Source of the DNA: Streptomyces sp. NRRL F-2664
GTDB lineage: Bacteria; Actinomycetota; Actinomycetes; Streptomycetales; Streptomycetaceae
Reading direction: 5' to 3'
Length of the DNA: 16,629 nucleotides
Assembly: GCF_000719345.1 (NCBI RefSeq)
Contig: NZ_JOFX01000064.1
Coordinates: forward strand, 1-16,629
The first letter of the stretch is position 1. Every line of letters starts with the position of its first letter. This document shows, piece by piece, positions 6,515 to 13,784 of this stretch. The notes below the pieces were generated by a model. The model was not told the origin of the DNA, did no database searches, and was given only the letters and a program-made list of their open reading frames with translations. The translations under genes were made by a program, and so were the position numbers.

Positions 6515-9153
6515 CGGCCGTCTTCCTCACGGCGCCGGCGGGCGGCGGCCGCGCGCTCGGCGAAGATCCGGCGCAGCCGGGCCGCATCCGCCTCGGCCTC
6601 CGCGCCACCCCGGTCCTCCGCGGGCACCTGGCCGGCGGCCTGGGGCCGGGCTTGCGGTGCCTGCCCGCGCGCTCCGACCATATGGCTGCGGCCCGGGCTG
6701 ATGCCGCCTTCTGCTGGGAGGGCAGGGCCGGACACGGGGGAGGGACGGCGGCCGCCGGGGGTGCGCGGGGCGGACACGCTGGTGTCCGGGCGGCTGACCG
6801 GGGTGCCGGTCAGCGGCGCCGCATGGACGGCCGCCGCGAGGGCGGTGTCCCGGATGGTGCCGGCCGGGTCGTGGACCTGCCAGGCGGTGGCCAGGGCCTG
6901 CCCGGCGTGGCCGACGGGCTGCATCCAGCGGTCTGCGTCCTGGCGGACCTGGCGGGAGGCGACCCTCAACTGGGTGCGCGCGTCGGTGGTGAACTCCGAG
7001 GCCGCCGCACGCGTTGTCGACAGGGTGCGGGGCAGCCCCAGGGTTGCGCCGTAGGCGACGCGGGCGGTGCGGGACGCGACGCGGTAGCCGCGCAGCCGGC
7101 TGGCCCGGGCATGGATCCGGGATCCCAGCAGCGGCCGGTCGGTGGCCGGGTCGTGGAGGATCTCGCCCGTCCACTCGTCCACCACCATCTCCCCGCCATC
7201 CGCACCGCCCCCGGCCCGGCCCGCGGCCGTGACCTTCGCGTACGCGTGCAGCCGGGCCGCGGCCGGATGCCGGCCGGGCGGCGGCCCGATGAGTGCGGTG
7301 TGCGCGGCGCGCAGCGCGATGGCCAGCGGTGCAATTCCGCGTCGTCCCTCGGCGACGGCGTCACCGAGCAGCCGGCCGGGGTTCATCGGCATGCCCGCGG
7401 GGTCGGAGAGCGCGGCGAAGCTGCCCAGAGACCGCAACCGGGCACCGAACGCCCCGTGCGCCGCAGAAGCTCCGCCCCCCAGCCCGCCGGATCCACTGCC
7501 CGGGGTGGGGCCGTGCATGGCGAGGGCTGCGCCGAGTTCGGAGTTGTCGCCGGGCAGGTGGCTGCCGCCGACCTTCGCGTAGCGCATGCGGGTCGCCATG
7601 CGCTGCCCGAATCCGGCCGTCGCCCGCAGGATCCGCCGGTGCAGCACCAAAAACGCGAGCGCGAGGGCGTCGACGAGGAAGAGGCGCTCCATCATCTGGT
7701 CGGGGCCGCTGTCGGCGAGGATCGCGTCCACGGCGATTCCGAACAGGGGGAGCGCCATGGCGGCCATGAACGACACCAGCGCGGAGACAACGAATACCCC
7801 CAGCCACCGCCAGAGCAGCATCCGGGAGGGGCCGGGCAGCATCGCCCACACCCACGCGATCGGTCCGCCGGCTGCTGCGGCGGCGTCGGCGCCCTGGGCG
7901 CCGAGCATGACCACCGACATCGAGACGACCATGAGCGTGACGACAAGGGCGGCAATCAGCAGGGCCAGGACGCCCCACACCCGGTCCCACGACGGCTGCT
8001 GCGCGTACGCGGCCGCGGACTTGCCGACGCCGCCGGCGCCCTCCAGGTCCTGGACCAACCCGGGAAAGCCGCTTTTGCCGAGGACCTGTTCGCGGCACCG
8101 CTTCTCGCTCTGCGGGTCCAGGTGCTCGCAGTTCCCGGCCTTCTCCCGCTGCTTCTGCGCGTCTTGGCAGTACGTCTTCGATGGGCCGTCGAGCAGCGCG
8201 CACGGGTCGTCCCCATCGGCCGGCTGCGCGGCTGTCTGGCCGGCCGCGTTGCCCTTGACCCACTTCAAGTGCGCCCCGTACGCGGCCTTCTGCCCCTCCT
8301 TATTCGGGTCCAGGATCCGCCCGTACTGCAGGAGCATGTAGGGCTTGACGACGAGGGCGTCCGTCAGGGCGGCCTGGATCGGTGCGGTGACGGTCTTGGC
8401 GTCGGCCTGCTCGGCCACGCACGCGTCGTGGGCGGGGCCGACCGCGGTGTCGCAGGGCCGGCCCCCGCGGGCGGGGGTGTCGAAGTAGGAAGCGGTGGTG
8501 ATGGAGGCTACCTCGATGGCGGCCTGGTGGGTCTGCTGCAGCGGCCCGTCCTTGCCCAGCAGGTAGTCGGGCCGTACGAACGCACTGGCGGCCAGCGCCG
8601 CGATCACCAGGGTCAGGACGATTTCACCCAGCCCCTTGCCGGCCTTCCCGCGGACGAAGAGGACCAGGCCGAAGACGAACGCCCACGCCAGCAGAAGGCC
8701 TTCGAGGCCGAGAGCGCCGACGACGTGCCGCTGGTAGGCATCGGCGAGACGCTGCGCCGGATCGGCAAGGAGGCGCAGCACGGGGAAGTCGAGGACGGCA
8801 GCGCTCGCCCAGCCGGACAGACCGACCAGCAGCCGCACCAGGGTGAACAGGCCGTTCAGTAGGAGCCGCTGTGTTTCGCCGATGACGTCGAACGGCATGC
8901 TGTTGCCCACGACGACGTCCTCGACACGCTCCCCGACGGTCTGGGAGGCGACGCTGCTCTCCAGCTGGTAGCCGCTGAGCGGCACGCCCTCACGGGTGAC
9001 GATGTCCAGCGGCCCGAGCAGGCCCCCGCCGGTCCCGGATCCGTCGGCGGCCGCGGCCACTGCGGTGTTGGTCACCAGGAAAACGACGGTCAGCAGCGCC
9101 ACGAATCCCGCGGACCTCAGCGTGCCGTGGTCGAACCGGCCTCGTACGCGCAT
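6511..9153 (-). CDS. VirB6/TrbL/ConG-like polytopic mating-channel protein
   Basis: This encodes 880 residues. The ATG at 9153 overlaps the VirB4-like stop by one base (TGATG). An N-terminal signal-like segment (GFVALLTVVFLVTNTAVAAA, about 15-36) and about six further hydrophobic segments (among them LLLAWAFVFGLVLFV, VLALLIAALVVTLMVVSM, VFVVSALVSFMAAMALPLFG and LFLVDALALAFLVLHR) place the first ~500 residues in the membrane. Between the fourth and fifth lies a ~120-residue hydrophilic loop (about 230-355) with six cysteines, probably outside the cell. The last ~380 residues are soluble, Ala/Gly/Pro/Arg-rich and end in a strongly charged tail. Length, topology and position between the VirB4 ATPase and the wall hydrolase match ConG of ICEBs1 and TcpH of pCW3, the inner-membrane channel component. 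Primary-sequence identity is low in this family, so the call leans on topology and synteny. Confidence 0.8.
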   Translation of the reverse strand: MRVRGRFDHGTLRSAGFVALLTVVFLVTNTAVAAAADGSGTGGGLLGPLDIVTREGVPLSGYQLESSVASQTVGERVEDVVVGNSMPFDVIGETQRLLLNGLFTLVRLLVGLSGWASAAVLDFPVLRLLADPAQRLADAYQRHVVGALGLEGLLLAWAFVFGLVLFVRGKAGKGLGEIVLTLVIAALAASAFVRPDYLLGKDGPLQQTHQAAIEVASITTASYFDTPARGGRPCDTAVGPAHDACVAEQADAKTVTAPIQAALTDALVVKPYMLLQYGRILDPNKEGQKAAYGAHLKWVKGNAAGQTAAQPADGDDPCALLDGPSKTYCQDAQKQREKAGNCEHLDPQSEKRCREQVLGKSGFPGLVQDLEGAGGVGKSAAAYAQQPSWDRVWGVLALLIAALVVTLMVVSMSVVMLGAQGADAAAAAGGPIAWVWAMLPGPSRMLLWRWLGVFVVSALVSFMAAMALPLFGIAVDAILADSGPDQMMERLFLVDALALAFLVLHRRILRATAGFGQRMATRMRYAKVGGSHLPGDNSELGAALAMHGPTPGSGSGGLGGGASAAHGAFGARLRSLGSFAALSDPAGMPMNPGRLLGDAVAEGRRGIAPLAIALRAAHTALIGPPPGRHPAAARLHAYAKVTAAGRAGGGADGGEMVVDEWTGEILHDPATDRPLLGSRIHARASRLRGYRVASRTARVAYGATLGLPRTLSTTRAAASEFTTDARTQLRVASRQVRQDADRWMQPVGHAGQALATAWQVHDPAGTIRDTALAAAVHAAPLTGTPVSRPDTSVSAPRTPGGRRPSPVSGPALPAEGGISPGRSHMVGARGQAPQARPQAAGQVPAEDRGGAEAEADAARLRRIFAERAAAARRRREEDGR

Positions 9154-11711
9154 CACTGGGTACCACCCGCGGCCTGTGCCGGGGAGCGGCCCGGGGTGGT
9201 GAAGATGTTCTCCTGCAGGCGGGCGACGGGCGGGACGACGACCTTGATCCGGCCGGCCTGCATCCGCGGGTCGCGCAGCAGCATCTCGCCCTCCCGGCCG
9301 GCCTGCCCGACCGGGGACAGGCCAGTGGTCACCAGCTGGATCAGGTCCTCGTCCGTCTCGTCCAGACCGAGGAACTGCAAGCCCCGGGCCGCGCGGGCGC
9401 TGTCGGCGGTGCGGGCCAGGAACCGGTAGGCGATCAAACCTGCGTCCTTGCCCAGCTCGCTCTCGTCGTGGGCACCGAGGAACACCCCAGCGCCGTGCTT
9501 GCGGCCGTCGTGGAGGATCTCGTGGACCAGGGCAGCGCCTTCGGCGGAGGAGGTGAGCCAGTAGCACTCGTCCAGCGCGACCAGGCAGAACCGTCCCGGG
9601 TCGGTGAACGCTGCCTGCCGGGCGATGGCCGCGATCAGGTACAGCACGGCGCGACCGATCAGGGCCTCCAGCGGCTGCTGGCGCAGGACCTCGACGTCGG
9701 CGAACGCCTCCCGCGGGGGCAGGGTGAGGCCGGTGGTGGTGACCACCACCATGTCGGCGCCCATATCGCCGTCCAGGCTGACCGCGGGCAGGCCGGGGTC
9801 GAACACCATCGCCGCGAGGGGGTTGCCGGCGACGATCCGCAGCAGGTCGGCCATGGCCGCCGCCGCGTCCGCACGACTGCTGCTCCCGGCCGCAGCCAGC
9901 GACGCCAAGACGTCCAGGACCTTGCCCATGGACGGCTCCGGCCCGCCGGACACCTCCTCCACCGCGTGATGCAGGACCGCGCCGGCCGCGGTCATCGCCC
10001 CCACCCCCAGCTGGAGGGTCAGATAGGACAGGGCGTAGTGGGCACCGGCCGGGCCGCCGAACACCCGCAAAGGGTCGATGGAGATCCTGGCCCGGGCAGC
10101 GTCGATGACCTGGCAGCGCCCGCCCACCGCGGCCCGGGCAAAGCCCGCCCACTCGCGGATCGGGGTCCGGTCGATCACGATCGCCCTGCCGCCCCGGTCC
10201 ACGACCGCGGAGGTGACCAGCTTCTCCAGCACGCTCTTGCCGCTGCCCAGATCACCGATCACAGCGCTGGACGCGGACGCGTTGACCTGCGGCGCGTCGG
10301 CCGGATTGAGCAGAACGGGGCGGATCGTGCCGCTGCCCAGGTCGTGCCCGATGAGCATCCCGGCCGGATCACCCACCCGCGACAGGGTCAGCGCCCCACT
10401 GGCAGCCCAGTCCTGCGACAGCTGGTGCTGGGTGAACTGCCCCAGCTTCGCCGCCCGCACAGCGCCCGGCAGTCCCAGAGCGAAGAGTTCCTCCTGCATC
10501 CCGTAGGGGCGCTCCACCCGGTAGTCACCGCCCGACAGGGCCGCAGACAGCTCTCGCGCCCGCACATCACAGGTCGCCGCGTCGGGCCCCCACACGCTGA
10601 GGACCGTCACGGACTGCACCTCGACCTCGACCGAAGTCCGCGCCATCCGCGCGTCCTGCTCGGCCAGATCCCCGGCCGCCTCCGGCAGCGAATGCGGCAT
10701 CCCCGTCGGCTGCGCCCCGTACTGCTCGGCCTGGTCCAGCAGTTCACGCTTCTTGCGCTGCACCTGCTCCCGCGCCCTCCTCGCAGGCACCACCCGCAGG
10801 TCCACCGCGACATCGACCGGGAACGGCAGACCCTCCAGCTGCGCCAGGACGTCCGCGCTCTGCACCGCCACCGCCGGCGGGAGCTCAGCGAGCACCAAGT
10901 GCGCCTGGTAGCCGGTGCCGGCGTCGGACTCGACCTGCAGCCACCTGCGGCCCAGGGGCGAGGACGCACCCGAACGCCACCACGGCGTCCGGTCCGCCTT
11001 CGCGGGCCCGGCGAGGTCCCGGCCGCCCTCGGCGAGACGGATCTGCCCGAGGTCGGCGTAGGAGGGAGAGGACAGCTGCCCGTCGCGGACACGGCTGCCG
11101 AACAAGGGGCTGTGCTCGGCGTCGCCCAGCAGCGGCTCCTCCGCCAAGCCCCGGTGCACGGCGTGCTGCAGCATCCACACGATCTCCGCCGGCGACGCCG
11201 GGCGCATGCCGAGACCGCCGCCCAACGAAGTCTGCACCCGCCCGGCCTCCTCCACCGCAGCCCGCACCTGCGCCTCCGGTACCGCCACCGGCGGCAGATC
11301 CAGCACCGCCGACAGCTCCGCGTACAGGGCACCGAGGGAGATACCGGTGGCGGACTTCTTCGCCGCGAGGGGGATGGCGAGCCACACGGTCCGCTCGTGC
11401 ATCTCCTGACCGGTCAGCAGGTCCACCGCGGCCGCGCAGGTCTGCGCCCACGCGGGCAGCCGCTGCCAGTCGACCCCCGCAACCATGCGCTCGGCCACCT
11501 CGCCCGGGTCGGTACGGGCCGCCAGCACGAACAGGCGCGGCTCCATCCCCGGCATCGAGCGGACCAGTGAGGTGACCCGGCCGAGAAGCTCCTGATGGAC
11601 CCGCGCGGGAAGGTAGCCACCGGGCAGGGGTGTCACCCGCCACAACGCCCACACCTGCGACGTGGTCGACCAGAGCAGATGGCCGTGGACGTGCCGGAAA
11701 GGCGTCCGCAT
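9153..11711 (-). CDS. VirB4/ConE/TcpF-like conjugation ATPase
   Basis: This is an 852-residue protein that powers channel assembly or substrate movement. The ATG at 11711 overlaps the upstream PrgI-like stop by one base (TGATG). The frame is open further upstream, but that extension only shadows the neighbouring gene. The N-terminal half, about residues 1-460, is the VirB4-type domain with long helices and LVLAELPPAV-type strands. The Walker A motif GDLGSGKSV is near residue 485 and is followed by a strand rich in I/V and IDRTPIREW. The Walker B motif CLVALDECYWL is near 710, then HDGRKHGAGVFLGAHDESEL, which resembles the conserved VirB4 C-terminal region with R-K and S/H-Q-like sensor positions. 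No transmembrane segment is evident, so it probably sits on the cytoplasmic face bound to the channel. It is in the same position as conE (ICEBs1) and tcpF (pCW3). Confidence 0.9.
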   Translation of the reverse strand: MRTPFRHVHGHLLWSTTSQVWALWRVTPLPGGYLPARVHQELLGRVTSLVRSMPGMEPRLFVLAARTDPGEVAERMVAGVDWQRLPAWAQTCAAAVDLLTGQEMHERTVWLAIPLAAKKSATGISLGALYAELSAVLDLPPVAVPEAQVRAAVEEAGRVQTSLGGGLGMRPASPAEIVWMLQHAVHRGLAEEPLLGDAEHSPLFGSRVRDGQLSSPSYADLGQIRLAEGGRDLAGPAKADRTPWWRSGASSPLGRRWLQVESDAGTGYQAHLVLAELPPAVAVQSADVLAQLEGLPFPVDVAVDLRVVPARRAREQVQRKKRELLDQAEQYGAQPTGMPHSLPEAAGDLAEQDARMARTSVEVEVQSVTVLSVWGPDAATCDVRARELSAALSGGDYRVERPYGMQEELFALGLPGAVRAAKLGQFTQHQLSQDWAASGALTLSRVGDPAGMLIGHDLGSGTIRPVLLNPADAPQVNASASSAVIGDLGSGKSVLEKLVTSAVVDRGGRAIVIDRTPIREWAGFARAAVGGRCQVIDAARARISIDPLRVFGGPAGAHYALSYLTLQLGVGAMTAAGAVLHHAVEEVSGGPEPSMGKVLDVLASLAAAGSSSRADAAAAMADLLRIVAGNPLAAMVFDPGLPAVSLDGDMGADMVVVTTTGLTLPPREAFADVEVLRQQPLEALIGRAVLYLIAAIARQAAFTDPGRFCLVALDECYWLTSSAEGAALVHEILHDGRKHGAGVFLGAHDESELGKDAGLIAYRFLARTADSARAARGLQFLGLDETDEDLIQLVTTGLSPVGQAGREGEMLLRDPRMQAGRIKVVVPPVARLQENIFTTPGRSPAQAAGGTQ

Positions 11712-12223
11712 CACGCCACCCCCTGTCCCGCGCCTGCCAGTAGCCGCGACAGACCCGAACCAACGGCCGCAGCAACCGGCAGCGGAGTCACAGCTGCCGC
11801 GGGCACGACGGACGGTGCCTCGCTGACGACCGTGGGCACGAGCGGCTCGACGGCCGACGCGAGGGTGAAGCGACAGCGCAGGTACGAAGGGCGCCGCTCG
11901 CGGGCGACCCGGCCGCCCACCCTCCCGGCCGGATGCCGGATGAGAAGGACCAGCACGCCGAGCAACGCGGTGAACGGGTTCTGCCCGGCGATCTGCGCAC
12001 CGCGCACCGCCCACACCGACGCGATCCACAGCACCACCGGGACCGGACCCGCCCACGACCACCACGCATACGCCTTGACCAGAGCGAAAGCCCCGCCGCC
12101 CAGCACCACCAGCTGCGCCGGCGTGTACGGGCCGAACGGCACCGTCCAGTCGCCCAGCCTGCCCAGCACCCACGGGTGCCGGCGCGCGCTGGTATAGACC
12201 CGGGCAACACCCTGCCGGCTCAC
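11711..12223 (-). CDS. PrgI/TcpE/ConD-like membrane protein
   Basis: This encodes 170 residues. Two adjacent GTG codons (12226 and 12223) could start it. I chose 12223 because it forms the same GTGA overlap with the preceding stop that most junctions in this operon show; starting at 12226 would add one residue. The N-terminus (GRLGDWTVPFGPYTPAQLVV) followed by two close transmembrane helices (about 35-55 and 58-80) and a basic stretch (RHPAGRVGGRVARERRPSYL) is the PrgI/TcpE pattern. The C-terminal ~50 residues are Ala/Val/Pro-rich. In ICEBs1 (ConD) and pCW3 (TcpE) this small membrane protein sits just before the VirB4-type ATPase and is needed for transfer; the order is the same here. Confidence 0.8.
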   Translation of the reverse strand: MSRQGVARVYTSARRHPWVLGRLGDWTVPFGPYTPAQLVVLGGGAFALVKAYAWWSWAGPVPVVLWIASVWAVRGAQIAGQNPFTALLGVLVLLIRHPAGRVGGRVARERRPSYLRCRFTLASAVEPLVPTVVSEAPSVVPAAAVTPLPVAAAVGSGLSRLLAGAGQGVA

Positions 12224-12540
12224 CACGTACCGCCATCCGCATCGGCGCGCGCAGCGACCACCACGACGGCCTGGCCGGTGCTCTTGGCCGGGTTCTTGAT
12301 CTCGTCGGAGAAGATCGACGCGAGCGAATCACGCGAGTTGTAGATACCGAGGGCGATCACCAGCGCGATAAGCGCACCGATACCCGCCTTGAGAGAGAAC
12401 CTCCGCGCGACGGTGACCACGACCACCAGCGTCAGCGCGGCCTTGAGCCCACTGTCGGCCCAGCCGGCCAGGGTCCCGATCAGAGAATCGCCGAGCGCGT
12501 CCAGCTGCCCGGCCAACACCACAGAGTTCAGCGTGTTCAC
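12220..12540 (-). CDS. Small two-helix membrane protein in the ConC/TcpD position
   Basis: This encodes 106 residues. The GTG start at 12540 overlaps the TcpC-like stop as GTGA, and its end overlaps the next start as GTGA. It has an amphipathic N-terminus (VNTLNSVVLAGQLDALGDSL), two hydrophobic segments (LKAALTLVVVVTVARRF and AGIGALIALVIALGIYNS) separated by a short basic turn, and a polar C-terminal tail. Size, topology and location between the TcpC-like and PrgI-like genes match ConC of ICEBs1 and TcpD of pCW3. The segment also resembles short pilin-like (VirB2) proteins in topology, but the signal-cleavage layout of a pilin is not clear. Family membership therefore rests mainly on synteny. 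Confidence 0.75.
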   Translation of the reverse strand: MNTLNSVVLAGQLDALGDSLIGTLAGWADSGLKAALTLVVVVTVARRFSLKAGIGALIALVIALGIYNSRDSLASIFSDEIKNPAKSTGQAVVVVAARADADGGTW

Positions 12541-13589
12541 CGCCCACCACCCAAGACGGCCGCAGAGGAAGGGGAGTCCGCTCCGGCGGGCAGGTCGGCG
12601 ATACCGGCCTCCAGCGCGCTGACCTCCCACCGCCCGGCACGGGCGGTCACCTCCGCCCGGTAGACCAGCGGCCACCGGACCCCCAGCCTGTCCTCACCGC
12701 TCACCCGGATACGCACCCGCGCCTTCGTCCCGTCAGCAGGAACAGCCGACGCAGTGGCGGCCTCGGCGTCGGTGAGAACATCGATGACCTCGGCGCGCAC
12801 GTACACCGCGGTCTTCGGCGCCGACACCCGCAGCCCCGGCGACAGATACCGCTCCAGGCCGCCGCCCTGCCCCCCGCCGAGGTACGCACGGACGAATTCA
12901 CCCAGCGACGTCTCCAGCGCGCCGCCCGCGGGGACCCGGCGAAGGAACTGCGCATCAGGAACGGCAGCCGCATCGGGGGCGGCGACCTCGGCCGGTGCAC
13001 CGCCGATCGCGACCGGCGTGCCCTCGGCGCCGCCGGTCCCAGACACCGCGTAGTACCGCACGAGAGGCGCCCCCGTGTGCGGACTGCCTGCGGGGGCCGG
13101 CCCGGCCTGGTCCCGCAGGGCCGCGACCACCACCGTCCACGTCCCAGACCCGACCACCGTGCGGACGGCGACCACCCGTCCCCCGGCCGCCGCCGGGGCC
13201 TCGGCGGAGCGGGGCCGCTTGGGCAGGTCCACTTCAGGAGCGAGCGCCCGCACAGCGGACGCGATGCTGCCGTCGGTGTCGGACCCGTCGGCGCGCAGCC
13301 ACAGGTCCACGAACAGCTCCGCCACGCCCCGGGGATCGGCCGGGGCGTGCGCTTCGGCGGGGTGCGGCGCGGGCGCGGCCTGCACCGCAGCGGTCGGCGG
13401 CGCGTAGAGCGTGGCGGCCAGGGCGAGCGGGCCGGCGCCCAGAGCGCTCCACATCGCGAAGCGGACCAGCCGGGGCCCGCAGGGTGCTGTGCGCACCGGA
13501 ACGGTCTCGGGGCGGAGCTTGCGCAGCGGCAGCAGAGGCCAGTCGGCGACACGGCTGCGCCGGCTGTGAGGAGGAGGTGTGGGGGCCAT
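12537..13589 (-). CDS. TcpC/ConB-like conjugal transfer scaffold protein
   Basis: This is a 350-residue protein, first gene of the transfer operon. The ATG at 13589 has GGAAGG six bases upstream; an in-frame ATG at 13661 would add 24 residues but has a weaker site. A cytoplasmic N-terminus of ~45 residues rich in Pro and Arg precedes one transmembrane helix (about 46-66, FAMWSALGAGPLALAATLYA). An Ala/Pro linker follows, then two extracellular domains (about 85-200 and 215-335). The second ends in VRIRVSGEDRLGVRWPLVYR then VTARAGRWEVSALE, characteristic of the TcpC family (PF12642), whose two domains have an NTF2-like fold related to VirB8. In pCW3 and ICEBs1 this VirB8-like protein recruits other channel parts. 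It is the likely nucleation component here. Confidence 0.9.
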   Translation of the reverse strand: MAPTPPPHSRRSRVADWPLLPLRKLRPETVPVRTAPCGPRLVRFAMWSALGAGPLALAATLYAPPTAAVQAAPAPHPAEAHAPADPRGVAELFVDLWLRADGSDTDGSIASAVRALAPEVDLPKRPRSAEAPAAAGGRVVAVRTVVGSGTWTVVVAALRDQAGPAPAGSPHTGAPLVRYYAVSGTGGAEGTPVAIGGAPAEVAAPDAAAVPDAQFLRRVPAGGALETSLGEFVRAYLGGGQGGGLERYLSPGLRVSAPKTAVYVRAEVIDVLTDAEAATASAVPADGTKARVRIRVSGEDRLGVRWPLVYRAEVTARAGRWEVSALEAGIADLPAGADSPSSAAVLGGGR

Positions 13590-13740
13590 GGGGTGCCTTC
13601 CGGGTGGGTGTTGTGCTCTGCCCTCACAAAACGGCGGCGTCCTCACCGGTCGGCTCACCATGACAACCCCGGCCGCATCACGACTGGAACCAGCCCGTAG
13701 CGGGGACTTCCCAGAAAGATCCCCAACGCAGGTCAGAGGT
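13590..13740 (-). promoter_or_regulatory. Leader and probable promoter region of the transfer operon
   Basis: The nine-gene operon must be expressed from promoters upstream of 13589. Only about 150 bp remain before the IS4 insertion. On the minus strand the ribosome binding site GGAAGG lies just before the ATG. No convincing -35/-10 pair is visible. An imperfect inverted repeat (ggggactt at 13702-13709 against agatcccc at 13717-13724, spacer 7) might be an operator, but it is weak. The IS4 inserted at the upstream edge may have separated the operon from its native control. Confidence 0.35.
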
Positions 13741-13750
13741 GGGCTTGATC
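13741..13750. repeat. Left target-site duplication of the IS4-family element
   Basis: The 10 bp gggcttgatc directly abut the left inverted repeat, and the identical 10 bp recur at 15472-15481 abutting the right inverted repeat. Duplications of about 10-12 bp are typical of IS4-group transposition, so these mark the original insertion point. Confidence 0.85.
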
Positions 13751-13779
13751 CAAGGCCGGATAGTTAACGTAATCGTGCT
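13751..13779 (+). repeat. IS4 left terminal inverted repeat
   Basis: Read inward, this matches the right end in about 24 of 29 positions, with a perfect 9-bp block (caaggccgg) at the tip. It lies downstream of the transposase remnant's C-terminus, so it is the distal end relative to the gene. Confidence 0.8.
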
Positions 13780-13784
13780 GGCGG

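Noticed and set aside
9154..10152. Long upstream extension of the VirB6-like frame
   Set aside because: It lies inside the VirB4-like gene as an out-of-frame shadow; the TGATG junction and signal-like N-terminus support the start at 9153.
9468..11570. 700-codon open frame on the plus strand opposite the VirB4-like gene
   Set aside because: Low-complexity His/Arg/Gly composition and no start context; the opposite strand encodes a recognisable ATPase.
11712..12332. Upstream extension of the VirB4-like frame
   Set aside because: It shadows the PrgI-like gene, and the extension lacks VirB4 features; the ATG at 11711 sits on a TGATG junction.
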